This document shows, in pieces, positions 1-12,145 of a stretch of DNA of 64,000 nucleotides (positions are counted from its first letter, which is position 1; every line of letters starts with the position of its first letter). The position numbers were made by a program, and so were the translations under genes. Below the pieces are notes generated by a model, which searched no databases, had not been told where the DNA came from, and saw nothing but the letters and a program-made list of their open reading frames with translations. The stretch spans positions 1,384,729 to 1,448,728 of the forward strand of contig JAJHZJ010000416.1 of the NCBI GenBank assembly GCA_023548195.1, in the 5' to 3' direction. Source of the stretch: Bettongia penicillata ogilbyi (Eukaryota; Chordata; Mammalia; Diprotodontia; Potoroidae).

Positions 1-1085
1 TCTGTTTTTTTTTTTTTTGTTCAAGAAATGGAATAAAAAACTCATTCAAGAGATAAAATCAGAAAAGGTAGTAGACTAGATATTTAGTAAAAGAGAGTTA
101 TAACAACAGATGAACGGCACAACTTCACATTCTTGGGGTTAACTTCTTGGACTTGGCTCATTGTATGATCTCCCTATGGAGGATTTATGGGAGAAGAATG
201 TGGACAATAGTCACCCAAAGTGAAAAGGCATAGATGAGCTTCAACTTGCACTATTGAAGAGATTATGCACTTTCGTGAGATCATGTTTTCATTGACATAT
301 TGAAGCACTGAAATGATATTTGTGACATTATGCTGGTCAAGTTGACATTACAACAAGTATGTCCATGGTACTTTTCCAAAATGTGGAATCATGTCAACAT
401 GTTTGAAAGGGAAGGGATCATTTGTGTGATGGTGGTGGTGGTGGAGAGGAGAAAAATCATTTGGAATACAGATGCCATGACTTTGACTTTTATATTTCTT
501 GAAGGTCTGATCGAAGTTGCTTTTCTTAACTGAAGGTTTTCAAGTATATGGTTGTCTGATCAATATTTCTGATGAGCTTTCATCTCTAGGACATTCATTT
601 CTAAGGGAAGATCACCTATAAAAAACTGCTGCAATAAAATAGCAATGGCCAAATGAAGTCATTTGGTCAAGCTGTTGATAATGGTGTTTTTTCAATAAAA
701 ATCTGTTCTATAGTGATCATGATCCAAGAGATGATTATTCATTAAAATAGCATTTACTTCCAATCTACTTATAAAGAGGAGATAACAAATGGATTAGGAT
801 TCTAATATACCCTTCTGAATGTTGTAGATGACAGGTATTAGAGACAAAACTTTAGGACCAGCAAACTCAGCAAATGGGAACAGGCAGAATATACTTTTAT
901 GGCTACTCTAATATAGAATTTAGATTTCAAGGTTATTGAATGGATGCAGTTATAGAAGTATTAATCAGAAGATAAATCTGTGTTATCTCAATGTGATCGT
1001 CACACTATATTTAAAATCAACTCTCCCAAAGAGAAGGGAAATTTAATCTGATTGTGTCATAGCCAAAATCTTTTAAGAGATGTTT
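1..1085. other. Unassigned non-coding DNA
   Basis: No gene or confident repeat seen. The window opens with a T-run (about 5-18) that could be the antisense poly(A) of a retroelement lying mostly outside the window. The rest is AT-rich with no open frame of coding character. Confidence 0.5.
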
Positions 1086-1089
1086 TTAA

Positions 1090-1336
1090 CTGATAGAATT
1101 AAAAGCAACTAAGTGTTGCTATAGATACAGGAAGATCTGAGTTCAAATCCAGCCTCAAACAATTATTAGCTGTAAGATCCTGGTAAATCACTTAACTTCT
1201 GCCTCAATGTCCTCATCTGTAACATAAAGATAGTAAGAACATCTATATCCTAGAGATGTCATGAGATAAAACAAGATGATGTTTATAAAGCACTTCTCAA
1301 ACATTAAAGCTCCACATAAATACTACCCATTATTAT
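1090..1336 (+). mobile_element. MIR/CORE-type SINE, interrupted at its 3' end
   Basis: Carries the usual order of a tRNA-derived CORE-SINE: a degenerate B-box like GTTCAAATCC near 1142, then the core 'cacttaacttctgcctca..cctcatctgtaa', then a tail of MIR type ending in a TTATTATT stretch. Diverged by many substitutions, so old. An L1 3' end inserted into the TTATT tail. Confidence 0.8.
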
Positions 1337-1337
1337 T

Positions 1338-1686
1338 ATTTTTAATTTATTGAATAAAGAATTTCCATAACAGTACAGTACAAAAGATGATTGTACATGA
1401 AACTGCAAATCTGCTATGTGCAAATTGCTATTCCTTTAAAATGTACATTATCATGTAAATTTATTTTTCTTTTTTTCTTCCCTCCCTCAATCCCATTCTA
1501 GAGATGACTACTATTTCATATATATGTATATATGTAAAATGATTTTATACATACCTCTATTTATTAGTTCTTTCTTCCTATGTCCTTTATAGTTAATTTG
1601 GGTATTTATAATAGACAAAATAACTTATTTGCTTGAAGTGATTCTTAAAACAATATTGCTGTTACTGTATACAGTGTTCTCTTGGG
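1338..1686 (-). mobile_element. 5'-truncated L1 3' end with 15-bp TSD
   Basis: Antisense L1 3' UTR; read on the minus strand it ends in TTATTCAATAAATTAAAAAT, nearly the same end as the plus-strand L1 that stops near 10925. It is flanked by a perfect 15-bp direct repeat, CTACCCATTATTATT, at 1323-1337 and 1687-1701. This proves retroposition into the MIR tail. No ORF2 coding remains. Confidence 0.85.
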
Positions 1687-1701
1687 CTACCCATTATTAT
1701 T

Positions 1702-1775
1702 AAGATCATAGATTTAGAACTGGAAGCATCTTTTAGAGATCATTGAAATCAACACTATTTTAAAGATTAAACTGA
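1702..1775 (+). mobile_element. L3/CR1-like fragment
   Basis: Short piece resembling the '..atagatttagaactggaagc..tagagatcat' block of mammalian L3/CR1 3' regions. Too short and diverged to place further. Confidence 0.4.
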
Positions 1776-1900
1776 AGCATTCATTCATTCAGTTAGTCCA
1801 AAAGATATTTGTTAAGCATTGACTACGTGAAGGACAGTGTGCAACTAGGGATACGAAAACATGTCGGAAATGCACACAAACATTGCTGAAGGAAGTATGA
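1776..1900 (-). mobile_element. L2 3' end fragment
   Basis: Antisense L2 3' terminus: ATTCATTCATTCAGTTAG followed by a diverged 'gttaagcattgactacgtg..aggacagtgtgc' block, the complement of the '..gcacagtgcctggcacatagtaggtgcttaataaatg' end typical of L2. Confidence 0.65.
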
Positions 1901-2589
1901 CAATTTTTAAAAGAGATAGACATTTCCAGGAGGTAGAAAAAGAAAATTAAAATATTAAGAATTGACATCAGCTTCACTACATGAAAAGGTGGCTCTACTC
2001 CTTGCCAAAGTGAGCCCTCTACATTTAGAGGGTGCAAATGATCCCACTTAATTTTATCCCATTTAGTAGAAAACTCCCTTTGTCATCTCATTTCTTTCAT
2101 TTATCTTCTTTCTCTTCCTATCTACTGACACATTCCCTACTGCCTAAAAACACCATGTGTCCTCCACCCTCAAAACCCCCTCTTTTGATCTCCATTAAAT
2201 ACAATCTCATCTCTTCAGCCATTTGTGGCTAAACTACTGGACAAGGTGATTTGAAAGAGGCCTTCTCTCTTCCCCAAGTCTTCTTAGCACTCTACATTCT
2301 GGTTTCTGATCTCATCATTCACCTGAAACTGTTCTTTACAAAGTTACCAAGGATCTCTTAACTGTTAAATGCAATGACCTTTTCTCAACGCTCATCCTCT
2401 TGACCTCTCCGCAGTCTTTGACACTGATGATCACCATCTCCTCCTTGATATTCCCTTCTCTTTAGGCTTTAGGCTCACTCTCCTGGCTCTCCTCTTAGTC
2501 TCCTTTGCTGAGTCTTTGTGGAGCCATGCCCACTAACTGTGGAGGTCCCATTAGGCTCTGTTCTTCTTGCTTTATATTATTTCACATCA

Positions 2590-2836
2590 TGTTCTTAGCG
2601 GCTGCATTTATTTAGCACCTGTGATACACTAGGCACTGTGCTAAGTGTTTTACAAATATTCTCACAACTTGACAGGTAGGTGCTGTTATTACAGTTGAGG
2701 AAACTGAGGCAAACAAAGGTTAGGTGATTTGCTCAAGGTTATACTACTAATAAGCATCTGAGAAAGGATTTGAACTCAGGTCTTCCTGACTCTAGGACCT
2801 GCATTCTATCCAGTATGCCACCTAACATCTTCATAC
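2590..2836 (-). mobile_element. MIR/CORE-type SINE inside the L2
   Basis: Antisense SINE: 'gaggaaactgaggcaaacaaaggttaggtgatttgctcaaggtt' followed by 'gatttgaactcaggtcttcctgactctaggacc', the complement of a tRNA-like head plus core. L2 sequence resumes on both sides. Confidence 0.8.
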
Positions 2837-3089
2837 TGATTATTTTCAATTCTACCTGTCCAGCTCTAACCTCTATGCTGACTTCTGGTCTGACATCTCC
2901 AAATGTCTATCAGATATCTTGAACTGGATGTCTAATAGATAGCTGAAACTCAATATATCCAAAACTGAACTCATCTTTCTACCAAATCCTCTCCGCTTCT
3001 AAACTTCCTTAATACTATTATCAAGGATACCACCATCCTCCAAAGTCACAATCTAGGTATCATCCTTAACTCCTCACTATCTCTTTTTC

Positions 3090-3762
3090 CCATTTTTCAT
3101 TCTTTCTTTTTCATTAATTTATTTGTTTTCAATTTTCTATAATCACTCCCATAAGTCTTAGATTTTTCTTTCTCTCCCTGAGATGGTATGCAATCTTATA
3201 TGGGTTCTACACATACATTCTTATTAAGCACATTTTCACATTAGTCATGTTGCATAGAAGAATTAAAATGAATGAGAGAAACTGTGAGAAAAATGCAAAC
3301 AAAACAAAACACAAGAGAAAATATTCTGCTTTATTCTGCATTCCAATTCCATAGTTCTTTGGATGTGGATGACATTTTTGCCTCAAGAGTCCTTTGGGAA
3401 TGTGTTAGGTCCTTGTATTGCTACGAAGGGCTAAGTCTACCAGAAAAATTCCTCAAACACTGTGGTTGTTATTGTGTACAGTGATCTCCTAGTTCTGCTC
3501 CTTTCACTCAGCATCAGTTCATAAAAGTCCTTCCAGGCCTCTCCAAAGTCTTACTGTTCTTCATTTCTTATAGCACAATAGTATTAAATTACATTCATAT
3601 ACCACAACTTGTTCATCCATTCCCCAACTGATGGGCATCCCCTTGATCTACATTTCTTGGCCATCACAAAGACAGCTGCTATAAATATTTGTGAACATTT
3701 CCATTTCCCATTTTTATGATTTCTTTGGGATATAATCTTAGAAGTGATATTTCCTCATTATC
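3090..3762 (-). mobile_element. L1 3' end inside the L2
   Basis: Antisense L1 ORF2 C-terminus and 3' UTR. Diagnostic blocks shared with the copies at 42170-42890 and 56600-57180 are 'cattagtcatgttgca..aagaattaaaatga', 'ttcactcagcatcagttcat', 'cttcatttcttatagcaca' and 'acagctgctataaatatttgtg'. The flanking L2 carries a loose repeat of TATCTCTT at both junctions, a possible decayed TSD. Confidence 0.8.
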
Positions 3763-4579
3763 TCTTACCACTCTTTCTTCCCATATGAATTATGTTGCTA
3801 AAGTCTATGAATTTTATCTTTGCAATATCTTCAATATACCCCTTTCTCTGATACTACAATACTGGTATGTATCCTAATCTCCTCATGCCTGGAGGGCTGG
3901 AATAGCCTGCTGGTTGGTCTGCCTACCACAAGTCTCCTCCCACTCCAGTCCTTCATCCATTCAACTACCAAAATAGTTTTCCCAAGTACAAGTCCAACCA
4001 TGTTACTGCCCTACTCAATAAATTTTAGTGACTCCCTATCACCTCCAAAATCCCAAACAAAATCTTCTGTTTTGGCATTCAACGGTCTATGTAACCTGGA
4101 CTCCCCCACCGGTTTACAGTCTTCTTACACCTTATTACCCAAACCTACCTCCATACTGTTCAATCCAGTGACACTGTCTTCTTAGGTGTTTGAATAAGAC
4201 ACTCTATCTGTTGGTCCTACACATTTTCTCTTGCCGTCCTTTATGCCTGGAACGCTGTCTCTCCTCATCTCTACCTCCTGACTTCCTTGATTTTTTTCAA
4301 GTCTTAGCTAAAATCTTAACCTCTACAGGAGGCTTTTCCTAATTGCTTTTCTTCGGTTACTTATTTCTGTTTATCCTGCACATGGCTTGTTTGTCCATAT
4401 CTGTTTGCATGTTGGTTTTCCTTTTTAGACTGTGAGCCCTTTGAGGCCAGGGACTGTCCTTTGCCAGTCTTTGTATCCCCAGTGCTTTGCTTGGTGTCTG
4501 GTACATAGTAAGTGCTTAATAAGTACTTACTGACTGACTGATAGTATTTCAAAACTGTCTTGATAACGAACCTGATTTC

Positions 4580-4710
4580 ATCTGACAGTCATGGCAACTG
4601 GCGCATGGAGAAATTAGGTGACTTTCGAAGTCACCCAATTAGAAAGGGAGATGAGCCTTGAGCCCAGGGCTTTGTGCTATCTCTTTCCACAATTCAATAG
4701 AGTCTCAGTC
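4580..4710 (-). mobile_element. MIR-like SINE fragment
   Basis: Antisense core-like block 'attaggtgactttcgaagtcaccca' followed by 'gagccttgagcccagggctttgtgct'. Strongly diverged; assignment is tentative. Confidence 0.45.
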
Positions 4711-4739
4711 AATACTTATTTACAGATGAGACTCTGAGG

Positions 4740-5849
4740 AGAGCCTGGAACTGACGTGGACATCCAGACCAAGAATGATCTGAGATGAGGCCTTGATTCC
4801 TGAAAATCTGATGCTGAACTTTTATCAATCTAATACCTTTGCTCACTTATCTGGTAATCTTTACTTTCTTCAGACCAACCAGCCATCTTCCTTTCACCCC
4901 ATGGCTTTATTGAAAGGTGAATTTGCTGCTAAACAACCGTCCATAGGAACCCATGAAAATCAACAAAAAAGCCAGAAACACCTGGGAAGGATTAGTATTA
5001 AATTTCAGTGAAGAGGAAAAAAAATACATTAGGTTCAAAATGCACAGATGACATTTATTTCAAAGCCCAAGTGCCAATCATGACTTTTAAAATCTCCAGT
5101 TTCTACTTCTATCAGAAATTTCACAAAGAAAAAGAAAAACTGTAATTTCCATATTTCTGCTACTAATCTTATATGAAAGTCAGTGGTAATTTGTGGTTAA
5201 TAGTGGTTGGAAATGAGCTCACTGACTACTTCTTCTAACAAGGCTTTGGAGACAGTATCTCTATAACCTAAATACTGTGATTCCCCCACCCCCATCCCCC
5301 AAATCACTTTGCAATTGTCTGCAGAGTCACAACCTAAGTGTGTTTTGATGAATTTTGAACAGGAAATCATTATGTTCCTCTGACAGCTCTTTGAGTATTA
5401 GCAGTTTTGGAAGACCTCTACACCAGACACAAAGGGTGAGTTATAAAATATTTATGGGCCTGATTGTGGACCTAACAAGTGAGGCAGTTGGCAGATTGCC
5501 ACAGCACTAATGCATCTGTGGTTTTTCAATCCCTGCAAAACTTGATTCTGCCTTCTGTTACACTTTGATATCTAAATATGCTCTCTAGAGATTTGCCAAA
5601 CGACTCATGACTTTATTACAAATGTGTATAAAACATAATTGGGCTTTGGCGAAGAGTCCTGTTAAATGCCCTTGCATACTAAGCATGGTTTTACTTCTTT
5701 GGTTTCCCCAAAGTACTAAGAAAAAACACCGCACAATTCAATTCAAAAGTGTTGGGATTGTGTTTATACCTGCTGCTTCCCTTTCATATACCACTCAAGG
5801 TTATATTTTCCTAACTTTCTCTCAACAACCATCAAAAATATGTATCATG
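4740..5849. other. Unassigned, repeat-poor DNA
   Basis: No repeat family recognised. Open frames at 4793-5011 and 5607-5876 lack any familiar domain. The stretch 5460-5720 is more base-balanced than its surroundings and could be an old non-coding constrained segment, but nothing in the window proves it. Confidence 0.4.
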
Positions 5850-6036
5850 ATGAGTGAAAAGAGTACAGAAATTTGAAGTCAAGAAGATGTGGATTGAAAT
5901 CTTGGCTTTGTCACTTAGTAACTGTGTGACTGTGGGCAAATGAAACCTTTCTGGGTAGCCATTTCTTTATCTATAAAATGAGCAAGTACATTAGGGGATT
6001 TCTGACATCCTTTTCAGCTTTAAACCTTTGGTTCCA
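5850..6036 (+). mobile_element. MIR-type SINE
   Basis: 'gaagtcaagaagatgtgg..cttggctttgtcacttagtaactgtgtgactgtgggcaa' followed by 'tctttatctataaaatgag' is the usual MIR head and core. The end with 'ttttcagctttaa' is of the Ther-1/MIR class. Confidence 0.75.
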
Positions 6037-6439
6037 TTGGAGTGTCACACAGTCTAACATGAATGGGGCAAAATGATGCCCTCTGTTAAAGGTGGTACCT
6101 TACTCTGCATTACATTAACTTCTGTATAATCACAATTGGATTTTAGTAGATAACAAGTGGAAAGGATTGGGCAAAAAGGCAGATCTCAAGGTTGGGGTAG
6201 GGGGTAACTAGGGTAACTAGGGCCATGGCAATAGTAAATCAGAAGGTTAGGGAGACTATCAGGAATGAGAAGCATATATGTACTAGAAGGAAAAGCAAGG
6301 TGAGTAGAAGGTTCTCACATTTTCTATTGCCCATTATTGGATCATACTGTTAAAATGTCAGCTAAGGTATATTAGATAGGAGTTGGTGGAAACATTAGAT
6401 TTCTAATTGGGGTAAGGTAATAGTTCTAGATTATGATTT
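6037..6439. other. Unassigned DNA
   Basis: Purine-rich in places (6170-6310) with a local repetition of 'actagggtaactagggc' near 6205. No gene or repeat family recognised. Confidence 0.4.
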
Positions 6440-6966
6440 TGTTAGATGTGACAATACCTGAAGGGAAAAAAGAAGGTCCTGAATCCCTTCTGGATTACTG
6501 CCTTGTCACGGTGGAGGGGTTTGTGTAGCTCAATGAAACTATGAACTATGCTGTGCAGGGTTACTTAAGACAGACATATAAGGAAAGCTGAGTGCCACAG
6601 ACTCTATGCTTTTTAATTATAGTATATTTGGAGAAGACTTTCAAGAGTCCCTCGGACATTAAGGAGATCAAATTGGTCAATACTTAAAGAAAATTAATTC
6701 AGGCTATTCATTGGAAGATCAAATACTGAAACAAAAACTTAAATATTTTAGCCACATGAGAAGATGAGATTCACTGGAAAAGACCCTGAAGTTGGGAATG
6801 ATTGAAGGCAAAATGAAAGGGGATGGCAGAGGATGACATGCATAGATAGTGTCATAGAAGTAATGAATATAAGCGTGGGCAGACTTTGGGAGTTGGAAGA
6901 AGACAGAAGGGCCTGGCACGCCATGACTTAATAAAGAGTCAGACATGACCGAACAACGACAGCAAA
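6440..6966 (+). mobile_element. Bov-B-like RTE LINE remnant
   Basis: The 3' part matches the Bov-B class of RTE elements in layout: 'ttaaatattttagccacatgag..gattcactggaaaagaccctgaagttggga' (6740-6800), then 'ggatggcagaggatgacatgcatagatagtgtcat' and 'gcctggcacgccatgac', ending with 'aataaagagtcagacatgaccgaacaacgacagc' at 6930-6963. These encode the far C-terminal part of the RTE ORF and the 3' UTR; frameshifts and stops are present. A 5' block (6495-6570) resembles the element's upstream region, so the middle was deleted. The tail is shared with the SINE at 21520-22194. Confidence 0.75.
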
Positions 6967-9030
6967 GGTGTCACACTATCCACATTTACTTAAACATGAT
7001 AATTGACCATGCTAATTCATACTTAATCAGATAATTGAAAACTTAATCAAACTATACCAAATTTTCATGCCTACAAGTATAGGAATTATTTTCTGAATGC
7101 TGCTGCTCCTTATGAAGCACATACTCTGACCTCCATGTTGGCCAGTGCTTGACAGTATTACATTAAAAAATTAAAAGAAATGAAATACTGGAGAGTAACA
7201 CTGTTAATTCAATTTCTGGGCCCTTCAGGCAAAATATCAGAAGGTCCCCCCCCTTCTTTTTAAAGGATCTTATTTATCTAGTTCTTGTTTTTTGTATAGT
7301 GGAAATCCACTCCCACTATTATACTCTCTGAAGCTAACTGCTGTTAATATTTAAAAAATATAACTCCATTTCACTTTTATCAATATTCGCTTCTTCTTAT
7401 AGAATAAACTTGAAGAACCCAGTTAATGATGTATAGAAGAATTAACAGAAAATAAGAAAGGACTATTTGGAATTACGTATAAAAATAAGTTATTGAAAGA
7501 GTTAGGAGTCATCATATCTGCTGGTATTGGAAAATAGGATAGACACTTATTATTTAGGTATGATTTAGTTGTGTGTCCACTTTTGTTGGGGGTGGGTGGG
7601 GGCCTGTTGTTTCTGAATGGTTTTTCCTGTTATTGCCCTATGTGGTATGTGTCCCTGAGTAGATGGCATGACCAACATCTGACTCTTCTCTTTGACATCT
7701 ATTCAGGGGTGTTGTAATGCTCAAATGGATGTAAAATGTTTTGCAAACCTCAAAGTTCTATATAAATACTAGTTATTTATATTATTAACCTATACTCTAT
7801 TCTGGTGATGACTTCATTCCCAGGGGTATGCTGGTTAATGTTTAACAACTGGCAGGGGAAATGCATATAATTTAAAGTTTCATCTGCATTAGTAACACTC
7901 TCTTAAGTCTAGAGAAATCAACAGCCCAGTAAATCAGGGTCTGATTTAGAGAACTTGCATGCACTAGTTAGAGCTCACTCCAGCACACTTCTGCATCCAC
8001 CTATTATAACTCTCCTGGAAAAGATGTCCTCCAGTAGCAATGTTCTCTTGATCTGATGGAGAGAGATGAGAACATTTCTTCATGAAATACTAGACCTTTT
8101 CTAATCTTGATAACCAGGCAAGAGATAGATTAGCAACCAAAGATACTCATATCTCAGAATCATTTTTTTAAATACAAGAAATCCATTTCTACTATTTCCA
8201 GATTCCAACTCCAATGAATATTTAAAAATGACTACAATTTATTTTCAGCAATAACTGCTTCTTACATAATATGTATTAATAACTGAAGGCAATGGGGAAA
8301 AAAGGTACAAACTAGCCCAAATCCATGTAGTAACTGTGTGTCATTATGCTTTAATTAGAGTGACTATCTCCTATTTGTGTAGAATTAGAAATTGAATTGA
8401 GCCATAGGCTATCTAGATCTCACCACCCATTCAGGTTCTCAGGAGTCCATGACTTCCATCATAGACATGTAATTTTGGACATTTACATGCCAAAAAGAAG
8501 GACTGGGTTAAAAGGTGTTGTGAAGGATATGGATGTCACTGACTTTGGGATATATGTTGATCATTGCCCTACCCTTCCTGTGTCTAAGACCTTAGGTAGT
8601 ACACAGAAAAGTTGGGAACACAAAACTCCAGTTACACAAGACAGGGAAACAAAAATATATACATGTTGTCCCAAAATTGCAAAAAGACTTCTGGAATACC
8701 TCGTATATAAGAAAGATAATCCAGGAGGATATGAAAATAAAAAATGACTCCACCTCCTCCAGGAGAATAGAGGGGAAGAATGGTCCCTAGGGAGAGGAGT
8801 GTATTGCCCCAGTAAGGAAAATTTCCAAAAGTTGGGCTGTTGGGGCAATAAGCAACAGTTCTGAGGATTGCAATAGCCACTTTCCCTAAAATTTGGGCTC
8901 CCCAGGAACAGATAAAAGCAGAGAGAAGCATATTTTAAGAGCTGGTCTTTTTTAGGTTGGGTGATTCTAATTCTGTTGCATGACATTTGTTCTTGGAAAA
9001 AGGAAGTAGTGGTGAACCATGAGACCTGTT
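6967..9030. other. Mostly unassigned DNA with a MIR tail
   Basis: Only 7695-7800 is recognised: a plus-strand MIR 3' tail ('gtaatgctcaaatggatgtaaaatgttttgcaaacctcaaagttctatataaatactag'). Overlapping open frames on both strands at 8397-8986 show no known domain and cancel each other, so I do not call a gene. Confidence 0.45.
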
Positions 9031-9034
9031 TCTA

Positions 9035-9245
9035 GGAGAGCAGAAGTGTCAAACGCATAGCAGGTGCATGTAGTCCACAGCACTCACAAGCGAGGCTGAA
9101 CCAGATGAAAATGTAATTGGGAAATATTTAGCAAAAATATAATAGAACATAAATAATATCAATATGTGATTTTCTAAATCAATATGTGGCCTGAAAAGCT
9201 CTTTATGTAGTCCCTTTTCTATTTGAGTCAGACACTGATGTTTTA
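9035..9245 (-). mobile_element. Non-autonomous hAT-like DNA transposon
   Basis: Begins 'gcagaagtgtcaaacgcatag' and ends 'tttgagtcagacactgatg', an imperfect terminal inverted repeat around GTGTCAAAC/GTCAGACAC. The interior 'gccacagcactc..ctgaaccagatgaaaatgtaattgggaaatattt' and '..aaatcaatatgtggcctg' resembles a common hAT family of marsupial genomes. No transposase is encoded. The family name is not certain. Confidence 0.6.
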
Positions 9246-9344
9246 GAGCAATGTAGATTTAAGATCTAACTACAAGGGAAAACTTTCCAGCGTCACAAAA
9301 AAGACTGATCATATTTTAACAAATAGAAAATGACTTGTTACTTA

Positions 9345-9445
9345 TGTCAATTTAAGTCCACAAGCATTTAATAAGCAGCCAATATGTGCCTAGCACTGTG
9401 CTAATTAACCACTGGTGATATAAAAAAAACAAAAGACTGTCCCTG
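9345..9445 (-). mobile_element. L2 3' end fragment
   Basis: 'aagcatttaataagcagccaatatgtgcctagcactgtgcta' plus 'aaaacaaaagactgtccctgctttc' is the antisense L2 terminus. Confidence 0.8.
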
Positions 9446-9479
9446 CTTTCCTAATTCCTGAATCATCTATTTTAGTATA

Positions 9480-10925
9480 GTAAGATTACTGACTTGTTAG
9501 AAGAAAGAATAAAACTAGACTTAAGATTTTGTGATAAGAATTCATTATTTGGTAAAAAATTGTTGGGAAAACTGGAAAGCAGTATGGCAGAAACTGGGCA
9601 TAGACCAATATCTTAATAACATTTATCAAGATAAGGTCAAAATGGATACATGACCTAGACATAAAGAGAGATATTACAAGAAAATTTGAAGAACATGGAA
9701 CATCAAGCATATTATTTATCTGACTTATAAGGAAACAATTTATGAATAAAAGGAGATAGAGAGACCAGAGTGAGCTATAAAATTGATAGTTTCTATTACA
9801 TTAAATTAAGAAGTGCTTGTTCAAATAAAACCTAGATTAGCCTAGATTAGAAAGAAATCAGAAAATCGTGGAAAAATTTATGGAGTTTCTCAGATAAAGT
9901 TCTCATACTTTAAAAGAACTTTGTCAAATCACTAAGAATATGAGTCATTCCCCAATTGATAAGTGGTCAAATGGTATGAACAGGTAGTTTTTAGATAAAT
10001 CAAAACAATTTAGAGTCATATGAAAATGCTCTAAATCATTATTGATTATAGAAACACAAATTAAAACAATCCTGAAATGTCATTTTCTATCTCTCAGATT
10101 AGTTAAAATGATGAAAGTGGAATGTGACAAATGTTGGAGAGAGTGTGGAAAAATTAGGATACCAATTCATTGTTGGTGGAATTGTGAACTGATCTAACCA
10201 TTTTGGAAAGCAATCTGGAATTACAACCAAAGAGTTATTACCCTTTGATGCTGCAATACCATTATTAGGTCTATGTTTAAAGATGATTAAGGAAAAGGGA
10301 AAGGAACCTATATCTAAAATATTTACAGCAACTCTCTTTATAGTGGCGAAGAATAGAAATTATGGGGATGCCCATTGATTGAGGAATGGCTGTACACATT
10401 GATTATGATTGGATTACCATTCCAATCATATGATTATGGTTATGATGGAATACCAAAATCCTATAAGAAATGAGAACCTCAATGGTTTTAGACTTGTGTG
10501 AAATAATAGAGAAATGAACAAGACCAAGAGGATGTTGTATACAGTAAAAGCAATATTGTTTTAAGGATACCTATGAACTAATAAGTAATTTTGACTATTA
10601 TAAATACCAAAACTAACTGTAAAGGACATATGAAAGAAAATACTATCTGCATCTAGAGGAAGAACTGAAAAATAGAAGTATATAGAGAATGATTTTTACA
10701 TATATATGATATTTCTGTCTTATGGTAGTCATCTCTACATCAGGGTCAGGGGGAGAGAGAAAAAAGAAAGAAAACAAAGAAATTTACATGATAATTTTAT
10801 TAGATATTTAAAAGGAATAGCAAGTTGTATATAATAGATGCAGTTTCTTGTGCAATCATTTTTTATAATGCTGTAATAGAAATGCTTGTTTTATTCAATA
10901 AATTAAAAATAAAATAAATTTTAAA
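9480..10925 (+). mobile_element. Old 5'-truncated L1: ORF2 C-terminus and 3' UTR
   Basis: The 9540-9850 segment resembles the region of ORF2 downstream of the RT. The 9950-10440 segment carries the classic blocks 'tccccaattgataagtggtcaaa', 'gaaacacaaattaaaacaa', 'tgttggagagagtgtggaaaaattag' and 'attgttggtggaattgtgaactg'. In L1 these encode the cysteine-rich C-terminus. Many stops and indels. It ends in an A-rich tail with AATAAA-like motifs near 10895-10925. No TSD was identified, so the 5' boundary is approximate. Confidence 0.8.
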
Positions 10926-11479
10926 AAATCCAAGATGATAGAAAGAACCTAACAAGTAATTGAGTAATTGAACAATAATTCAGCTTATTGACCAAGTGGA
11001 GAGCTAGGTTAGGCAAGAGCAACAATGCATGTGTAGAATATAAACCTGTTTGCAAAATCTTACAGAGAAGGATGACAGATGATTATGAGCAGTACTGCTT
11101 CTTAGAACAGAGAGTAGCAGTAGAGGGTAAACTCAGGTTAGAGAAAGCTTGGTAGGAGACTCAAATAAGCAAAGTCATTCCAAGGGCATTTAAATAGGAA
11201 GTTAGGTGAAAGATGGGATGAACATTTTTTATAGTCAATGGCATTTGAGTGCCACTGAACTTGGATAGCATCTTATGTAGCCTCATGCTGACAGTGAGGC
11301 ACCTCTAAACAAAGTAGAGGTTGCATGTAAGAGAAAAATATGGGAAAGGTCTCCGAATTAGAATAAGTGTTTGCATAGGAGATCAGTGCTGAAGATGGTA
11401 CAGTTTTGAGACTACAGGGGGATCAATTAGGATGGCATCTGATGGAAGGAAAATGTCTTCTGTGGAGGGCATGGAAAAA
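10926..11479. other. Unassigned DNA
   Basis: No gene or repeat recognised. The short frame starting at 11406 runs into the L3 block that follows. Confidence 0.4.
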
Positions 11480-11990
11480 TAACAGAATTGGAGACCTTGA
11501 GAGTTGGAAGGGATCTCAGCAGCAATCTATTCCAACCCACATACCAAAGGAATACCTATTACAACATATTATTACCGTTGTCAATTTTTATTATTAATTT
11601 AATTTAATTTATTATTATATTATTTATTTACTATTTGATTGTAAAAACAATAGCTAGAACTGAAATAGCCTTGTAAGGCTTACAAAATGCTTAACGTGTT
11701 ATCTCATCTAATACCATATCCCCAAAGTGATTGTTCAGCTTCTCTTGAAGACTTCCCAGGAGGGGGAACCCTCCACTTCTGCTTCTGGATGTCTTTAACG
11801 ATTAAAAGTTTCCTGATCTCAATCCTAAATTTGCCCTTTTTGCCATTTCTACCCATTGCACTGGTTCTTCTTTGCATAGAAAACAAAAACAAAGCGCTTC
11901 TCTCTCTCTCTGCTGTCAGTTAGCATTATTCCATCCACTCTTGGCAGAGGTCTTACTCATTATCTGATTTTTCTACTGGGAGAAAACTTG
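11480..11990 (+). mobile_element. L3/CR1 3' region
   Basis: 'ttggagaccttgagagttggaagggatctcagcagcaatctattccaaccc' (11485) followed by '..ttaaaagtttcctgatctcaatcctaaatttgcc..ccatttctacccattgcactggttcttc' is the CR1/L3 3' region. A short MIR tail and an AT-rich stretch interrupt it at about 11580-11715. Confidence 0.65.
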
Positions 11991-12059
11991 GAAATTATTG
12001 ATACTAAAAAGAAGAGGCCAGAAAGGTCAGCACTCACCAGCCCACATGCTTACTTTACC

Positions 12060-12145
12060 ATCTAGTATTGGAATCTGTGATCCTTAAGGGCAGGGACCAT
12101 TTTTGCCTTTCTTTGTGTGCTCAGCACTGGCACATAGCCTTCACT
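12060..12145 (+). mobile_element. L2 3' end fragment
   Basis: 'ctgtgatccttaagggcagggaccatttttgcctttctttgtgtgctcagcactggcacatag' is a diverged L2 3' UTR end. Confidence 0.7.

Larger units (their letters stand above)
2032..4545 (+). mobile_element. Long L2 (LINE2) copy, RT part to 3' end, broken by two insertions
   Basis: L2 ORF2 reverse-transcriptase sequence runs from about 2040. A diverged fingers/palm motif encoding F-D-T-x-D-H lies at 2417-2440. The block with 'ctgaaactcaatatatccaaaactgaactcatc' (2945) is a hallmark of L2 near the end of the RT. It continues after the insertions with '..aatagcctgctggttggtctgcc' (3900) and ends with the L2 3' UTR 'actgtgagccctttgaggccagggactg..tacatagtaagtgcttaataagt' at 4430-4530. 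The coding frame is full of stops and indels, so it is dead. It is interrupted by a minus SINE (2590-2836) and a minus L1 3' end (about 3090-3762). Confidence 0.85.

Noticed and set aside
8397..8986. Overlapping 116-141 codon frames on both strands as a possible gene
   Set aside because: Opposite-strand frames overlap, no recognisable domain, no CpG or codon signature, no splice context. Probably chance openness in mixed-composition DNA.
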